Assembly: GCA_017934425.1 (NCBI GenBank)
Contig: JAGBJO010000054.1
Span: 1-49,913 of the forward strand
DNA from: Ruminococcus sp.
Lineage (GTDB): Bacteria; Bacillota; Clostridia; Oscillospirales; Ruminococcaceae
Reading direction: 5' to 3'
Length of the DNA stretch: 49,913 bases
In this document: in pieces, positions 9,018 through 17,618 of the stretch
Numbering within the stretch: the first letter of the stretch is position 1
Layout of the letters: each line of letters opens with the position of its first letter
Translations under genes and position numbers: made by a program
The notes under the pieces: generated by a model
What the model saw: only the letters and a program-made list of their open reading frames with translations
What the model was told of the DNA's origin: nothing
Databases searched by the model: none

Positions 9018-10274
9018 TTATCCGGTAACTTCCTTGAACTGCTCATACAAATCCTTAGCCGCATCGGTATTGGAGGTCTTGTCAAATATTACCTCGGTAC
9101 ACTTGTTAATGAAAGCGTCGATGAGTGTGGTATTCTCATATACCGGGCTCATATGGGCTATCTTGGTATTATTGTCCATGACCAGCGAAGCTTCATACTG
9201 CAAACCGCTTAGCTGACCGGCTTCGTCCAGGGCTTTCTTAGCCTTTGAACTTATGGGGATACCCTTTTCCACGCCCTGAAGAAGCGCCCAATCTTCGCTG
9301 TTGAGCATGAAGTCAAGAAGCATTGCCGATTCCACTGGGTGGACGGTATTCTTGCTTATAGCGTAGAGGGTAGCCGGTTTAGCGTACCAGCCCTTTCCAG
9401 CGTCCTCCGGCGAAAAAGCAGTATAGTCGCCGGCGATGACGTTCTGCCCCTTATCCATGACAGTTGAAAAGTAGTTGATAGCGTCGCTGACCCAGCCGAT
9501 AGTACCGGCGTAGGTATTATTGTCGATGTCGATCTTCTGGTAGTACTCCACCTGCGGGAAAACCTTTTTCTTTACCATATCGCAGTAGAAGTCAATCATT
9601 ACCTGCACTTCCTCCGGTGTATAGGCGAGAGTCTCGTCCTCGTTGAGGAAAGGCTTTCCGATGACCTGTTCGGCGTAGGTAAGAGTGTACAGCCACATGG
9701 ACTTTGAAGCCCCTGCCAGGATATAGATATTGTCCTTGCTGAGTATCTCCGCAGCGGCAGTTACCTCGTCCCAGGTTTTCGGGGGTGAAATGCCGTACTT
9801 GTTGAGAATGTCCATATTGTAGTAGATAGTCTCAGCATTCATGGCGATAGGTATGGCATTGAGAACACCATTCATTCTGCCGTAATCCAGTATCTTATCC
9901 GGGAAGCAGGAAAGGTCAACGTATTCGCTGAGTGAATCGAGGTCATAGTAACCTTTGCCGTCAGCGGAATACTCCGAAAGCCAGCCCACGTTTATCTGCA
10001 TAACGTCCGCTTCGGTGTCGGAGTTCATCTGCACACGGCTTCTTGCTTCGTAGCCTGACCATTCGGAATAGTTGCATTTAACTTTGATTTCAGGGTGCTG
10101 CTCCTCAAAGAGTTCCACAGCTTCAAGGGTATACTCATTACGTTTATCGTTTCCCCACCATGAAAGGGTTATCTGGGTCTGCTCGATCTGTTCTTTAACT
10201 ACCGGACTGCTTCCGCATGAGCAGAGCAAAGTGGCAGCAAGTGTAATGGAAACAGCTTTTTTGATGTTTCTCAT
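9018..10274 (-). CDS. Extracellular solute-binding lipoprotein (sugar ABC type), no permease nearby
   Basis: Of 418 residues, the first ~21 form a lipoprotein signal with lipobox LLCSC (Cys near position 20). The rest has the family-1 sugar-binding fold: ITLSWWGNDKRNEYTLEAVELFEEQHPEIKVK near the N-terminus and a GASKSMWLYTLTYAEQ segment mid-protein. Such proteins usually feed an ABC importer, but no permease or ATPase gene is adjacent. Instead the gene overlaps the upstream diguanylate cyclase by 4 bases (ATGA), so the two are translationally coupled. I infer a sensing role; the ligand is unknown. Confidence 0.88.
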   Translation of the reverse strand: MRNIKKAVSITLAATLLCSCGSSPVVKEQIEQTQITLSWWGNDKRNEYTLEAVELFEEQHPEIKVKCNYSEWSGYEARSRVQMNSDTEADVMQINVGWLSEYSADGKGYYDLDSLSEYVDLSCFPDKILDYGRMNGVLNAIPIAMNAETIYYNMDILNKYGISPPKTWDEVTAAAEILSKDNIYILAGASKSMWLYTLTYAEQVIGKPFLNEDETLAYTPEEVQVMIDFYCDMVKKKVFPQVEYYQKIDIDNNTYAGTIGWVSDAINYFSTVMDKGQNVIAGDYTAFSPEDAGKGWYAKPATLYAISKNTVHPVESAMLLDFMLNSEDWALLQGVEKGIPISSKAKKALDEAGQLSGLQYEASLVMDNNTKIAHMSPVYENTTLIDAFINKCTEVIFDKTSNTDAAKDLYEQFKEVTG

Positions 10275-11770
10275 TGAGCATTCACCTCCTGAGTTTCCGG
10301 TGAATAGATAGTATAGGTGTCCTTGCCCTTTTTCTTGGAGATATACAGTGCAGAGTCGGAAGCCTTATAAAGCACATCGAAATCCCTGCCGTGGTCGGGG
10401 CATAGTGAAACGCCGATACTTGCGGAGATCTTATAGTCTCCGTTGTCACCGGTGTAATTTGAAGCAAACTGCTCGCAAAGCTCCCGGCATTTACCCTTTA
10501 CAAATTCCAGGAACTCGTTATCGTTTTCCGGAACACCGTTAAGGAGGACTGCAAATTCATCGCCGCCTACACGTCCCAGAAAGTCCTCAGTAGAAAATGT
10601 ACCACGGAGGATACTTCCGGTTTTTGAAAGTACCTTATCGCCATAGGCATGACCTAAATTATCGTTAACGCCCTTGAAGTTATCCAGGTCAAGGAGGATA
10701 AGTGCATGGCGCTCGATAGAAAGCGAAGTCTCAAGGCGCTGGGAAGCCATTTCCTCGAATGCCTTCTTATTGAGGATACCTGTAAGCTGGTCAGTGCTTG
10801 CTTTAGTGTCCAGGGAGGAAACGAACGCCTTCACGGGAGACACAAGTCTGAATGAAAGCTCGGTACTGATAAGCAGCGCCAGAGCCGCCGCCATAACTCC
10901 CACCATGATTATGTAATACTGCATCTGCTTTTTCTCACCCAGGATAATTTCCGTAGGTATAGAACAGATAACGAACCAGTCATCGCCGCAGGCATTTACA
11001 GAGACCAGGTAAGCATCGTCCATAACAGTAGACGAGGAGTGGTCACGGACTCTTTCTGCGATATTTTCCGGCAAAACAGTGCCGACTTCATCTTTCTCAG
11101 AGGAGTAGATGATATTGTAGCTGCTGTCAGTAAGGCGGATAGCCATATCGCTGAGAGTTTCGGGGTTATCAAATACCTGCTGAAGCTCAGTGGCATAGAA
11201 GGAGATGACCAGAAGCGCATTTTCGTGGATACTCTTGACGTAGTAGATACGGCGGAAGTCGCTGTTGTAGCCGGCAGCCCAGCCGTCGTTGGTACGCTGG
11301 CGCTTTATCATGGAATGAAGTTCGTCAAAGATCTTATCGCCGAAAAGGGAAGCTGTACCGTTGGAGATCTTTCCGACAGTGCGGTTATTGCGGTACACAA
11401 CGCCGTAGTCCACGAAGTTCTCCATGATACACAGGCTGTAGAGTTTGTCAGTGATTATCTTCTCTTTACTCAGAGCATCGAATTCGTCATTATTCGGGTC
11501 GGTAGCGTCATAGGTATAGAATTCAGGAACTCCGAAAGCGAGAGTGCCTATAGTTTCCATGCGTGAAAGGTAGCTGTCCAGATTCAGCTTCATCTGGACG
11601 TTAAGTGATGACGACATTGAAATGACTTTATTTTTCAGAACTTCATCGGTTTTCTTGGCTGTCAGACCAGATACAGCGGCAACAGCAGTGATAACAATGA
11701 GTGCGTAACCGAGAATCATATATAGCTGAAGCCTTCGGATATTTTTCAGGCTTGGCTTATTCTTGCTCAT
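10271..11770 (-). CDS. Membrane diguanylate cyclase with extracytoplasmic sensor domain
   Basis: Makes the second messenger cyclic di-GMP from two GTP. Of 499 residues, a membrane helix (about 15-35) is followed by an extracytoplasmic Cache-like domain (about 40-280), a second helix (about 285-305) and a GGDEF domain (about 330-490). The catalytic RVGGDEF motif is intact, as are DLDNFKGVNDNLGHAYGD and ASIGVSL. The product-inhibition site RXXD normally just upstream reads STED, so feedback inhibition is probably lost. It is the first gene of a two-gene operon with the solute-binding protein. Confidence 0.92.
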   Translation of the reverse strand: MSKNKPSLKNIRRLQLYMILGYALIVITAVAAVSGLTAKKTDEVLKNKVISMSSSLNVQMKLNLDSYLSRMETIGTLAFGVPEFYTYDATDPNNDEFDALSKEKIITDKLYSLCIMENFVDYGVVYRNNRTVGKISNGTASLFGDKIFDELHSMIKRQRTNDGWAAGYNSDFRRIYYVKSIHENALLVISFYATELQQVFDNPETLSDMAIRLTDSSYNIIYSSEKDEVGTVLPENIAERVRDHSSSTVMDDAYLVSVNACGDDWFVICSIPTEIILGEKKQMQYYIIMVGVMAAALALLISTELSFRLVSPVKAFVSSLDTKASTDQLTGILNKKAFEEMASQRLETSLSIERHALILLDLDNFKGVNDNLGHAYGDKVLSKTGSILRGTFSTEDFLGRVGGDEFAVLLNGVPENDNEFLEFVKGKCRELCEQFASNYTGDNGDYKISASIGVSLCPDHGRDFDVLYKASDSALYISKKKGKDTYTIYSPETQEVNAQ

Positions 11771-11838
11771 ACAAAACTCCTAAAATAATGATATAGTATT
11801 TTATATTGATTAAACCCAATTGTCATTTATACAAATAA

Positions 11839-11867
11839 ATTATACCACTTATTAAGACACAAATCAA
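11839..11867 (-). promoter_or_regulatory. Promoter of the cyclase/binding-protein operon
   Basis: Minus strand TTGATT, 17 bases, TATAAT, about 70 bases upstream of the cyclase start. Confidence 0.6.
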
Positions 11868-11963
11868 GTAAATTTTGTGAATATCAAATGAAAGTGTAAA
11901 GTAGGAAAGATGAATTAGTTTAATGAATACAAGTTCATTTTGTGCCTTGTAAACTTTCTTGCG

Positions 11964-11992
11964 TTGACACCTGATGGGTTCGATGATATAAT
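11964..11992 (+). promoter_or_regulatory. Promoter of the DUF2201 gene
   Basis: TTGACA (964-969), 17 bases, TATAAT (987-992), a consensus sigma-A promoter 34 bases before the start codon. Confidence 0.7.
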
Positions 11993-12025
11993 GGTTGTAA
12001 CATTACTTTAAGGAGAAACCACCTC

Positions 12026-13441
12026 ATGGACGAACTGCTTATGCAGAAAATCAATGCTGCTGCCGAAGAAATACTTACAATGACCAGGAATAGTATCTTT
12101 CTGGAAATGCGCTTTCTGGAGACTGCCGTCTGCCGCATGACTCCTGTCCCCGGCGGACGCAGTATTGGCTGCGACGGCAGGAAGATCTGGTACGACCCTG
12201 AATGGATCGTCCGCACATTCCGAAAAAGCCCGGAGTCGGTTACTGCCGCCTATCTGCATACTGTCCTTCATGCACTTTTCTGCCACCCATTCGTCAGCAG
12301 CGATGTTGACCCGATATCATGGGGACTTGCCTGCGATATTGCCGCAGAAATGCAGCTTAGCCAGCTTCCTCTGCGGAAACCGCTTCCGCCGCTTTCTGAT
12401 GAGGCGCAGAAAACTATCCGGGAGATCAGCGAAAAACTCCACCTGCAAACAGCGGAAAAGATCTTTGCCCATATCCGCCGCCAGAACCTTTCACCGCCGG
12501 AACTTCTCCGGCTTTCAGCACTCTTTACCCGTGATGACCACACAAGCTGGTATCCACCGGAGGAAGAAGCTTTCTGCAATGGCGCTTCTTCCGCATCTCC
12601 GGCAATGCCAGGCGGAAAGGGTGACGACACTGTTGATGAAAGCGATACTCTTTCAGATCACCGCAGCCCTACGGATATATCCCTCCTTACTGATGCACAG
12701 GTGAAACTCCGTGATGTGTGGCAGGACACCGCCAGAAGCGCCCGCACAGAACTCGAAAACTTCGTAAGCAGCCGTGGAGATGTTCCCGGCAGTCTGGTGA
12801 AAGCACTTGAAGCTGTTACCCGTGAGCGATACGATTATGCCGATTTTCTGCGTAAATTCTCGGTATACGGCGAGGTCATGCACATTGATACGGATTCCTT
12901 CGACTACTCCTTCTACTGCTATGGTCTGCATGAGTACGGCGATGTGGCGCTTATCGAACCGCTGGAGTACAAGGAAGAAAAGCGCATACGTGATTTCGTG
13001 ATAGCAGTTGATACCTCCGGTTCAGTTGACGGCGAGATAGTCCAGGGATTTCTCCGCAAGACCTGGAATATCCTCAGCAGCGGCAGCAGCTTTTTCAGCC
13101 GTGTGAACGTGCATATTATCCAGTGCGATTCAAAGGTTCAGCAGGATACCGTCATAACTTCCACTGACGAACTCGATGCCATGCTTGAAGAACTGGAACT
13201 CCACGGCTTCGGCGGAACTGACTTCCGCCCGGTCTTCGACTACGTGGACACACTTATAGAACATGGCAAATTCACAGACCTCCGTGGGCTTGTTTACTTC
13301 ACTGATGGCTGGGGACACTTCCCCGAAAAACAGCCGGACTACCGGACAGCTTTCGCTTTTCTGGAAAACGATGACAATAACTACGATGTGCCGGTCTGGG
13401 CGATAAAACTAATATTACCAAGGGAGGATTTTGGCAGTTGA
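12026..13441 (+). CDS. VWA-like / DUF2201 putative metallopeptidase-type protein
   Basis: The 471-residue soluble protein has two parts. The N-terminal DUF2201-like half (about 1-300) carries HTVLHALFCH (His78, His82, His87), resembling a zinc-peptidase helix but with Leu-His where HEXXH would have Glu. The C-terminal VWA-like half (about 320-470) has the DTSGSVDGE metal-site (DXSXS) motif and FGGTDFRPVF. In many bacteria this protein is encoded next to a MoxR-type AAA ATPase that is thought to be its partner; no such gene is nearby. It starts after TAAGGAG. Its function is not established; a chaperone or metal-insertion role is only inferred from the family. Confidence 0.8.
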   Translation: MDELLMQKINAAAEEILTMTRNSIFLEMRFLETAVCRMTPVPGGRSIGCDGRKIWYDPEWIVRTFRKSPESVTAAYLHTVLHALFCHPFVSSDVDPISWGLACDIAAEMQLSQLPLRKPLPPLSDEAQKTIREISEKLHLQTAEKIFAHIRRQNLSPPELLRLSALFTRDDHTSWYPPEEEAFCNGASSASPAMPGGKGDDTVDESDTLSDHRSPTDISLLTDAQVKLRDVWQDTARSARTELENFVSSRGDVPGSLVKALEAVTRERYDYADFLRKFSVYGEVMHIDTDSFDYSFYCYGLHEYGDVALIEPLEYKEEKRIRDFVIAVDTSGSVDGEIVQGFLRKTWNILSSGSSFFSRVNVHIIQCDSKVQQDTVITSTDELDAMLEELELHGFGGTDFRPVFDYVDTLIEHGKFTDLRGLVYFTDGWGHFPEKQPDYRTAFAFLENDDNNYDVPVWAIKLILPREDFGS

Positions 13442-13466
13442 CAAACTTAAATTACGGGTATATAAT
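13438..13466 (+). promoter_or_regulatory. Promoter of the Big_2-dockerin gene
   Basis: TTGACA (438-443) overlaps the stop codon of the gene before it; after 17 bases comes TATAAT (461-466). Transcription of this gene is thus independent of the DUF2201 gene. Confidence 0.7.
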
Positions 13467-13496
13467 AAAGTTATATTTTTATAAAGGAGAACTTGT

Positions 13497-15020
13497 ATGA
13501 ATAAGAGTATAATTGCCTGCATTGCGGCGGCTGCCGTTTTGTGCGGCATGATCCCTGCTTCACCGGCTGTTGTAAGTAAGCAGTTTACTGCCGATGCCGC
13601 AGAGAAAAATATTTCCGATGTTGTAAATATACCTCACGTAGGCGAAGTTTATGAGGTGTCTGTAGGCAACACCACCGAGACACCGCAGTGGTTCAGCGAC
13701 GACACTTCCATTGCGGAAGTCACACCTGACGGAGATCTTTCAGCGCATATCACTGCTGTTGGTGTGGGTACTACCTATGTTTACGCAGTCCTCAGCAACC
13801 AGACTATCACTTTCGAGGTAAATGTCCTTGCAGGCGAGGATAATACCCCTGTAAGCAAAGTTATCGGCGACATTACCCTGAACAATGCCCAGAGTGTCGT
13901 AAAACCGGAACTCAGCAACATCACCAACGATATGGCTGAATGGTCATCTACTGACGAGAGTGTGGCTACAGTCGACGCTGACGGCGTTATCACCGCCAAG
14001 GGCAAGGGAAACTGCGAGATCAGAGCAGTCTATAAGAACTTTATCTTCATAATCAATATCACTTCCGAGTACGAAAAAACTCAGTCCGGCGAGACTGAGG
14101 AGGAGTACAAGGATTCGTTCATCGGCAGCAATATCACCCTGACCAATACTAACAATGCATACAAGATAAATGTTACTGTTCCGGAGGGAACTGTTATAGA
14201 GTGGTCATCTACTGACGAGACCGTGGCAAAGGTCTCAGACGACGGCACTGTTACCGCTGTCGGTGAGGGAACTTGCCGTATCTATGCGGTTATCGGCAAG
14301 ACACGCTACTATACCGACGTTACCTCCACTTACACAGGCGTTTCCACCGGCGACACCGTTGACCTGGGAAGTATCGAACTGAACGACGAGGCAAAGTCCA
14401 GAAAAGTGAACCTGAAAGGCGTTCCGGAGGATGCTGAGATAGTCTGGTCAAGCGCCGACGAGAGTATCGCCACAGTTGACCAGGAGGGAATAGTTACCGC
14501 AGTTTCAAGCGGAAAAACCGTGGTTACTGCGCTTATAAACAGCATTAAGTACAACGTTACTGTAAACGTAAGTATCTCCGAGCGTCCCTCACTGGGAAGC
14601 GATACGGAGATAAAGGGCATCGGCAAGACCCTGGAACTGAGTGCGACCGGATTCAGCGAGACTCCTGAGTGGATATCCATGAACAAGGACGTTGCCACCG
14701 TTGACGAAAATGGCGTTGTTACCGCTGTCGGCTACGGCGAAGCTGTTATCGTGGCAAATTCCAGCACTTATTCCGCTAAGATAACCGTAAAGGTCGTTCC
14801 CGGATATCTGGCAGGCGATGCGGACATCGACGGAAAGGTTTCTGTTACCGATATAGTTACAGTTTTGCAGTACAGTGCTAATAAGGAAAAGTACCCGCTT
14901 ACCGATCAGGGACTTGAAAATGCAGAAGTTACCGGTGACGGCGATGTTAACGCAAGTGATGCTTTCTATATACAGCAGTATGATGCACAGCTCATCAAAA
15001 CTCTGCCTGTAAAACTCTGA
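13497..15020 (+). CDS. Secreted five-repeat Big_2 protein with C-terminal type-I dockerin
   Basis: Of 507 residues, 1-35 are a signal peptide. About five bacterial Ig-like group-2 repeats follow (roughly 41-110, 118-190, 205-278, 286-358, 362-434), each with the EWSSTDESVATVDADGVITA-type signature. Residues 440-500 are a type-I dockerin with calcium loops DADIDGKVSVTD and GDGDVNASDAF, very like the dockerin of the GH9 enzyme at 3645-6161. There is no catalytic domain, so it is probably a structural or binding component of the cellulosome. Start after AAGGAG. The DUF3810 gene begins 2 bases after its stop. Confidence 0.9.
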   Translation: MNKSIIACIAAAAVLCGMIPASPAVVSKQFTADAAEKNISDVVNIPHVGEVYEVSVGNTTETPQWFSDDTSIAEVTPDGDLSAHITAVGVGTTYVYAVLSNQTITFEVNVLAGEDNTPVSKVIGDITLNNAQSVVKPELSNITNDMAEWSSTDESVATVDADGVITAKGKGNCEIRAVYKNFIFIINITSEYEKTQSGETEEEYKDSFIGSNITLTNTNNAYKINVTVPEGTVIEWSSTDETVAKVSDDGTVTAVGEGTCRIYAVIGKTRYYTDVTSTYTGVSTGDTVDLGSIELNDEAKSRKVNLKGVPEDAEIVWSSADESIATVDQEGIVTAVSSGKTVVTALINSIKYNVTVNVSISERPSLGSDTEIKGIGKTLELSATGFSETPEWISMNKDVATVDENGVVTAVGYGEAVIVANSSTYSAKITVKVVPGYLAGDADIDGKVSVTDIVTVLQYSANKEKYPLTDQGLENAEVTGDGDVNASDAFYIQQYDAQLIKTLPVKL

Positions 15021-15022
15021 AT

Positions 15023-16123
15023 ATGAAGAAGCGATACAAAATACCGCTGATAATACTGGCAGTCTCGCTCCTCCTGACTGCCGCAGGACGTTTGCTGCCG
15101 GCATTTGCTGATTTCTATGCGGAGAACGTTTTCCCGTACATATCAACGCCCTTTGCATTCCTTAGCGGACTGCTGCCGGTATCCCTTGGTGAGATACTGA
15201 CTATCATAGGGATACTTCTGGTGATAGTAGGTATTCCGGTGCTGATAATTATGCTCATCGTCAGGAGAAAAATCTGGCGGCAGATCATCGGCTTCGCTAT
15301 GACTACCCTGCTCTGGGTGCTTACGTTCGTTATGGCGACGGAAACGCTCAACTGCTTCACCCTCTACGGCTGCACACGTTTTTCGGAGCGCTACTTCGAT
15401 GTTACAGCACAGCATACCGATGCACAGCTTGTTCAGCTTTACCGTGACCTTGTGATGCAGGCAAATGAATTGGCGGAGGAAGTTCCCCGTGACAGCGAGG
15501 ACAGGTTCGAGCTTTCCGGCGACCCTATGGACGCTTGCAGAGAGGCTATGCACAATATTTCCGGTGACTATCCACAGCTTAAAGGCTACTACCCCGACGC
15601 TAAGCCTATTATGTTCTCGTTCTTTATGAGTCAGTCAAATCTGCTGGGAATGTATATCCCCTTCTCAATGGAAGCTACCTATAATGCCGATATGGTGCGG
15701 ACAAATCTGCCCTCCACCATTTGCCACGAGTACTCCCACCTGAAAGGCTATATGCAGGAGGACGAGGCAAACTTCATTTCCTTCATCGCCACCATGTCCA
15801 GCGATGATCCTCAGGTTCGCTACAGCGGAGTTCTCGATGCACTGGGTTATGTTCATAACCAGGTAGTCAGCAATGAAATATACAGCGCTATCGAAGTAAC
15901 TGACCTTATCAGCGACAAAGTCCGCCGTGACTGGTTCAGGTTTCTGCCGGACAACTACTGGGAGGAAAACGAGGATAAGGAACTGCTCCCCACTGATACT
16001 GTAAGCTCAGTTTCAACAGAAGTTTCTGATGCAAGCATGAAGATAAACGGCGTTGAAGACGGCATCAAAAGCTATTCACGCATGGTCGATCTTATGCTTG
16101 ATTATTACTACAACGATAAATAA
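15023..16123 (+). CDS. DUF3810 membrane protein with HEXXH zinc-protease motif
   Basis: The 366-residue protein has three membrane helices in the first 110 residues (about 5-30, 55-80, 88-108) and then a large extracytoplasmic domain. ICHEYSHLKGY places an HEXXH motif at 235-239, with candidate third ligands in QEDEAN (about 246-250), the pattern of gluzincin metalloproteases. It matches the DUF3810 family, whose substrates are unknown. It starts 2 bases after the Big_2-dockerin stop, with no own promoter visible, so it is co-expressed with that protein and may process an exported or surface protein. Confidence 0.85.
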   Translation: MKKRYKIPLIILAVSLLLTAAGRLLPAFADFYAENVFPYISTPFAFLSGLLPVSLGEILTIIGILLVIVGIPVLIIMLIVRRKIWRQIIGFAMTTLLWVLTFVMATETLNCFTLYGCTRFSERYFDVTAQHTDAQLVQLYRDLVMQANELAEEVPRDSEDRFELSGDPMDACREAMHNISGDYPQLKGYYPDAKPIMFSFFMSQSNLLGMYIPFSMEATYNADMVRTNLPSTICHEYSHLKGYMQEDEANFISFIATMSSDDPQVRYSGVLDALGYVHNQVVSNEIYSAIEVTDLISDKVRRDWFRFLPDNYWEENEDKELLPTDTVSSVSTEVSDASMKINGVEDGIKSYSRMVDLMLDYYYNDK

Positions 16124-16133
16124 GGAGATTATT

Positions 16134-16799
16134 ATGGAAAATGCTAAAATAACTTCACTCTACGACCTTAGCCACACTATGGCTGCTGACTATCTGAAAG
16201 GTTTCACATATCCCTGGGAGGCACTCAAAGGCATCAGCGATATGATAATCGCTCTGGGAAAAACTCTCAGCCCTGACGAATACGACAGCCCTGCGGAGAA
16301 TGTTTGGATACACAAGACTGCTAAGGTTTTCCCCAGTGCTTATATCGGCGCTCCCTGCATTATCGGCGCTGAGACTGAAGTTCGCCACTGTGCATTCATC
16401 AGAGGAAGCGCACTGGTTGGAAGCAACTGCGTGGTAGGAAATTCCGCTGAACTGAAGAATGTTATCATATTCGACAATGTACAGACTCCCCACTACAACT
16501 ACGTTGGTGACAGTATCCTCGGATATAAGTCACACATGGGCGCTGGCTCTATCACCTCAAATGTAAAGTCTGACAAGACAAACGTTGTCATCAAGTCCGG
16601 CAACGAGCAGATAGTTACCGGCATCAAGAAAATAGGCGCAATGCTGGGCGACTATGTTGAGGTCGGCTGCAACAGCGTGCTGAACCCTGGTACAGTTATC
16701 GGCAGACACTCCAATATCTACCCCACAAGCTGTGTCCGTGGTGTAGTTCCTGAAAACAGCATATGGAAGAACAGCGGCGAAGTTATCGCAAAGCGCTGA
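16134..16799 (+). CDS. Left-handed beta-helix (hexapeptide-repeat) protein, GlmU C-terminal-like
   Basis: The 221-residue cytosolic protein has many hexapeptide turns from about residue 60 on (IGAPCIIGAETEVRHCAFIRG, VGSNCVVGNSAELKN, VGCNSVLNPGTVIG), giving a left-handed beta-helix as in the acetyltransferase half of GlmU. HYNYVGDSILG and the SITSNVKSDK region resemble the GlmU active-site turn. There is no pyrophosphorylase domain. It probably binds or acylates a nucleotide sugar; the exact substrate is unknown. The start was set at 16134, 7 bases after AAGGAG; a longer in-frame reading would overlap the DUF3810 gene. Last gene of this run, ended by the hairpin at 16807. Confidence 0.82.
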   Translation: MENAKITSLYDLSHTMAADYLKGFTYPWEALKGISDMIIALGKTLSPDEYDSPAENVWIHKTAKVFPSAYIGAPCIIGAETEVRHCAFIRGSALVGSNCVVGNSAELKNVIIFDNVQTPHYNYVGDSILGYKSHMGAGSITSNVKSDKTNVVIKSGNEQIVTGIKKIGAMLGDYVEVGCNSVLNPGTVIGRHSNIYPTSCVRGVVPENSIWKNSGEVIAKR

Positions 16800-16806
16800 G
16801 CCGTAT

Positions 16807-16861
16807 AAAAATACCCCTGACAAGGCATCATAGTACTGTGAAGCCATGTCAGGGGTTTTTG
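16807..16861. terminator. Terminator between convergent genes
   Basis: CCCCTGACA and TGTCAGGGG pair, with a loop containing CATAGTACTGTG, followed by TTTTTG on the plus strand. It also ends the minus-strand PP2C gene, though with a weaker T-run. Confidence 0.7.
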
Positions 16862-17611
16862 TTATTCCTGGCGAAGTATAGCTATTATTGAGATATTGTC
16901 GTTGCTGCGGCGTTCCAGCGCAGTCTGCACCAGCAGGGAAAGGCGCTCCGGAAGGGGCTTGGGCAGGTCGAGTATTTCCTGGATATCCATTGCCGGTACA
17001 TGGTCGGAAAGCTCGTCGGTACACAAAAGCAGCATATCTCCGCACTCCATAGGCTGAGACATTACCGAAACGTCCACCTTCGGTTCAGCGGAATGGCTTC
17101 CGATGACCGGGAAGATGATATTCCGCCGGATATGTGTGCGGCTCTGGGAAGCGGTGATCCCTCCCCTTTCAATAAGCATCTGCACAAGCGACTGATCCTT
17201 GGATATCTGGCGCAGTCTGCCGAACTGATAGCTGTAAAGCCGTGAATCGCCCACATTGAACGCTGTAACTGCTCCGCTGTCGTCGATATGTACTCCGCAG
17301 AGAGTGGTCTGCATATTCCTGTCGTCCTCGCTTTCCTTGCTGTACTCTTTCAGCTCATGGTGGATAGCGAGTATATTCTCCTCAACTGTATCAAGCCCGG
17401 AAATGTCGGCATTTTTCAGTCTTTCAAGGCACATTTTCGACGCAAGCTCACCGGAGTTCTCGCCGGATACGCCGTCAGAAACTGCGGCTGTGAAAGCGCC
17501 GGAAATAGTCTGCTCGTCAGAGCCCATGTCGAATATTCTCCGCCCGATGAGTAAAGCGTCCTCGTTATGCGGCATAACGCCTTTTTCAGTTATTCCGCAG
17601 CAGTAGTACAT
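16862..17611 (-). CDS. PP2C-type serine/threonine phosphatase
   Basis: Protein phosphatase of the PPM family that removes phosphate from Ser/Thr with bound metal ions. The 249 residues begin MYYCCGITEKG and show the metal-binding motifs HNEDALLIG, AVSDGVSGENSGELAS, FNVGDSRLY and CTDELSDHV. Some family residues are changed: DELSDHV stands where DGLTD is usual, keeping the Asp. I chose the start at 17611, which has GAGG 8 bases upstream inside the end of tatD; a longer reading would overlap tatD by 32 bases. Third gene of the LCP-tatD-PP2C run. No partner kinase is encoded in this window. Confidence 0.88.
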   Translation of the reverse strand: MYYCCGITEKGVMPHNEDALLIGRRIFDMGSDEQTISGAFTAAVSDGVSGENSGELASKMCLERLKNADISGLDTVEENILAIHHELKEYSKESEDDRNMQTTLCGVHIDDSGAVTAFNVGDSRLYSYQFGRLRQISKDQSLVQMLIERGGITASQSRTHIRRNIIFPVIGSHSAEPKVDVSVMSQPMECGDMLLLCTDELSDHVPAMDIQEILDLPKPLPERLSLLVQTALERRSNDNISIIAILRQE

Positions 17612-17618
17612 TGCCGTT

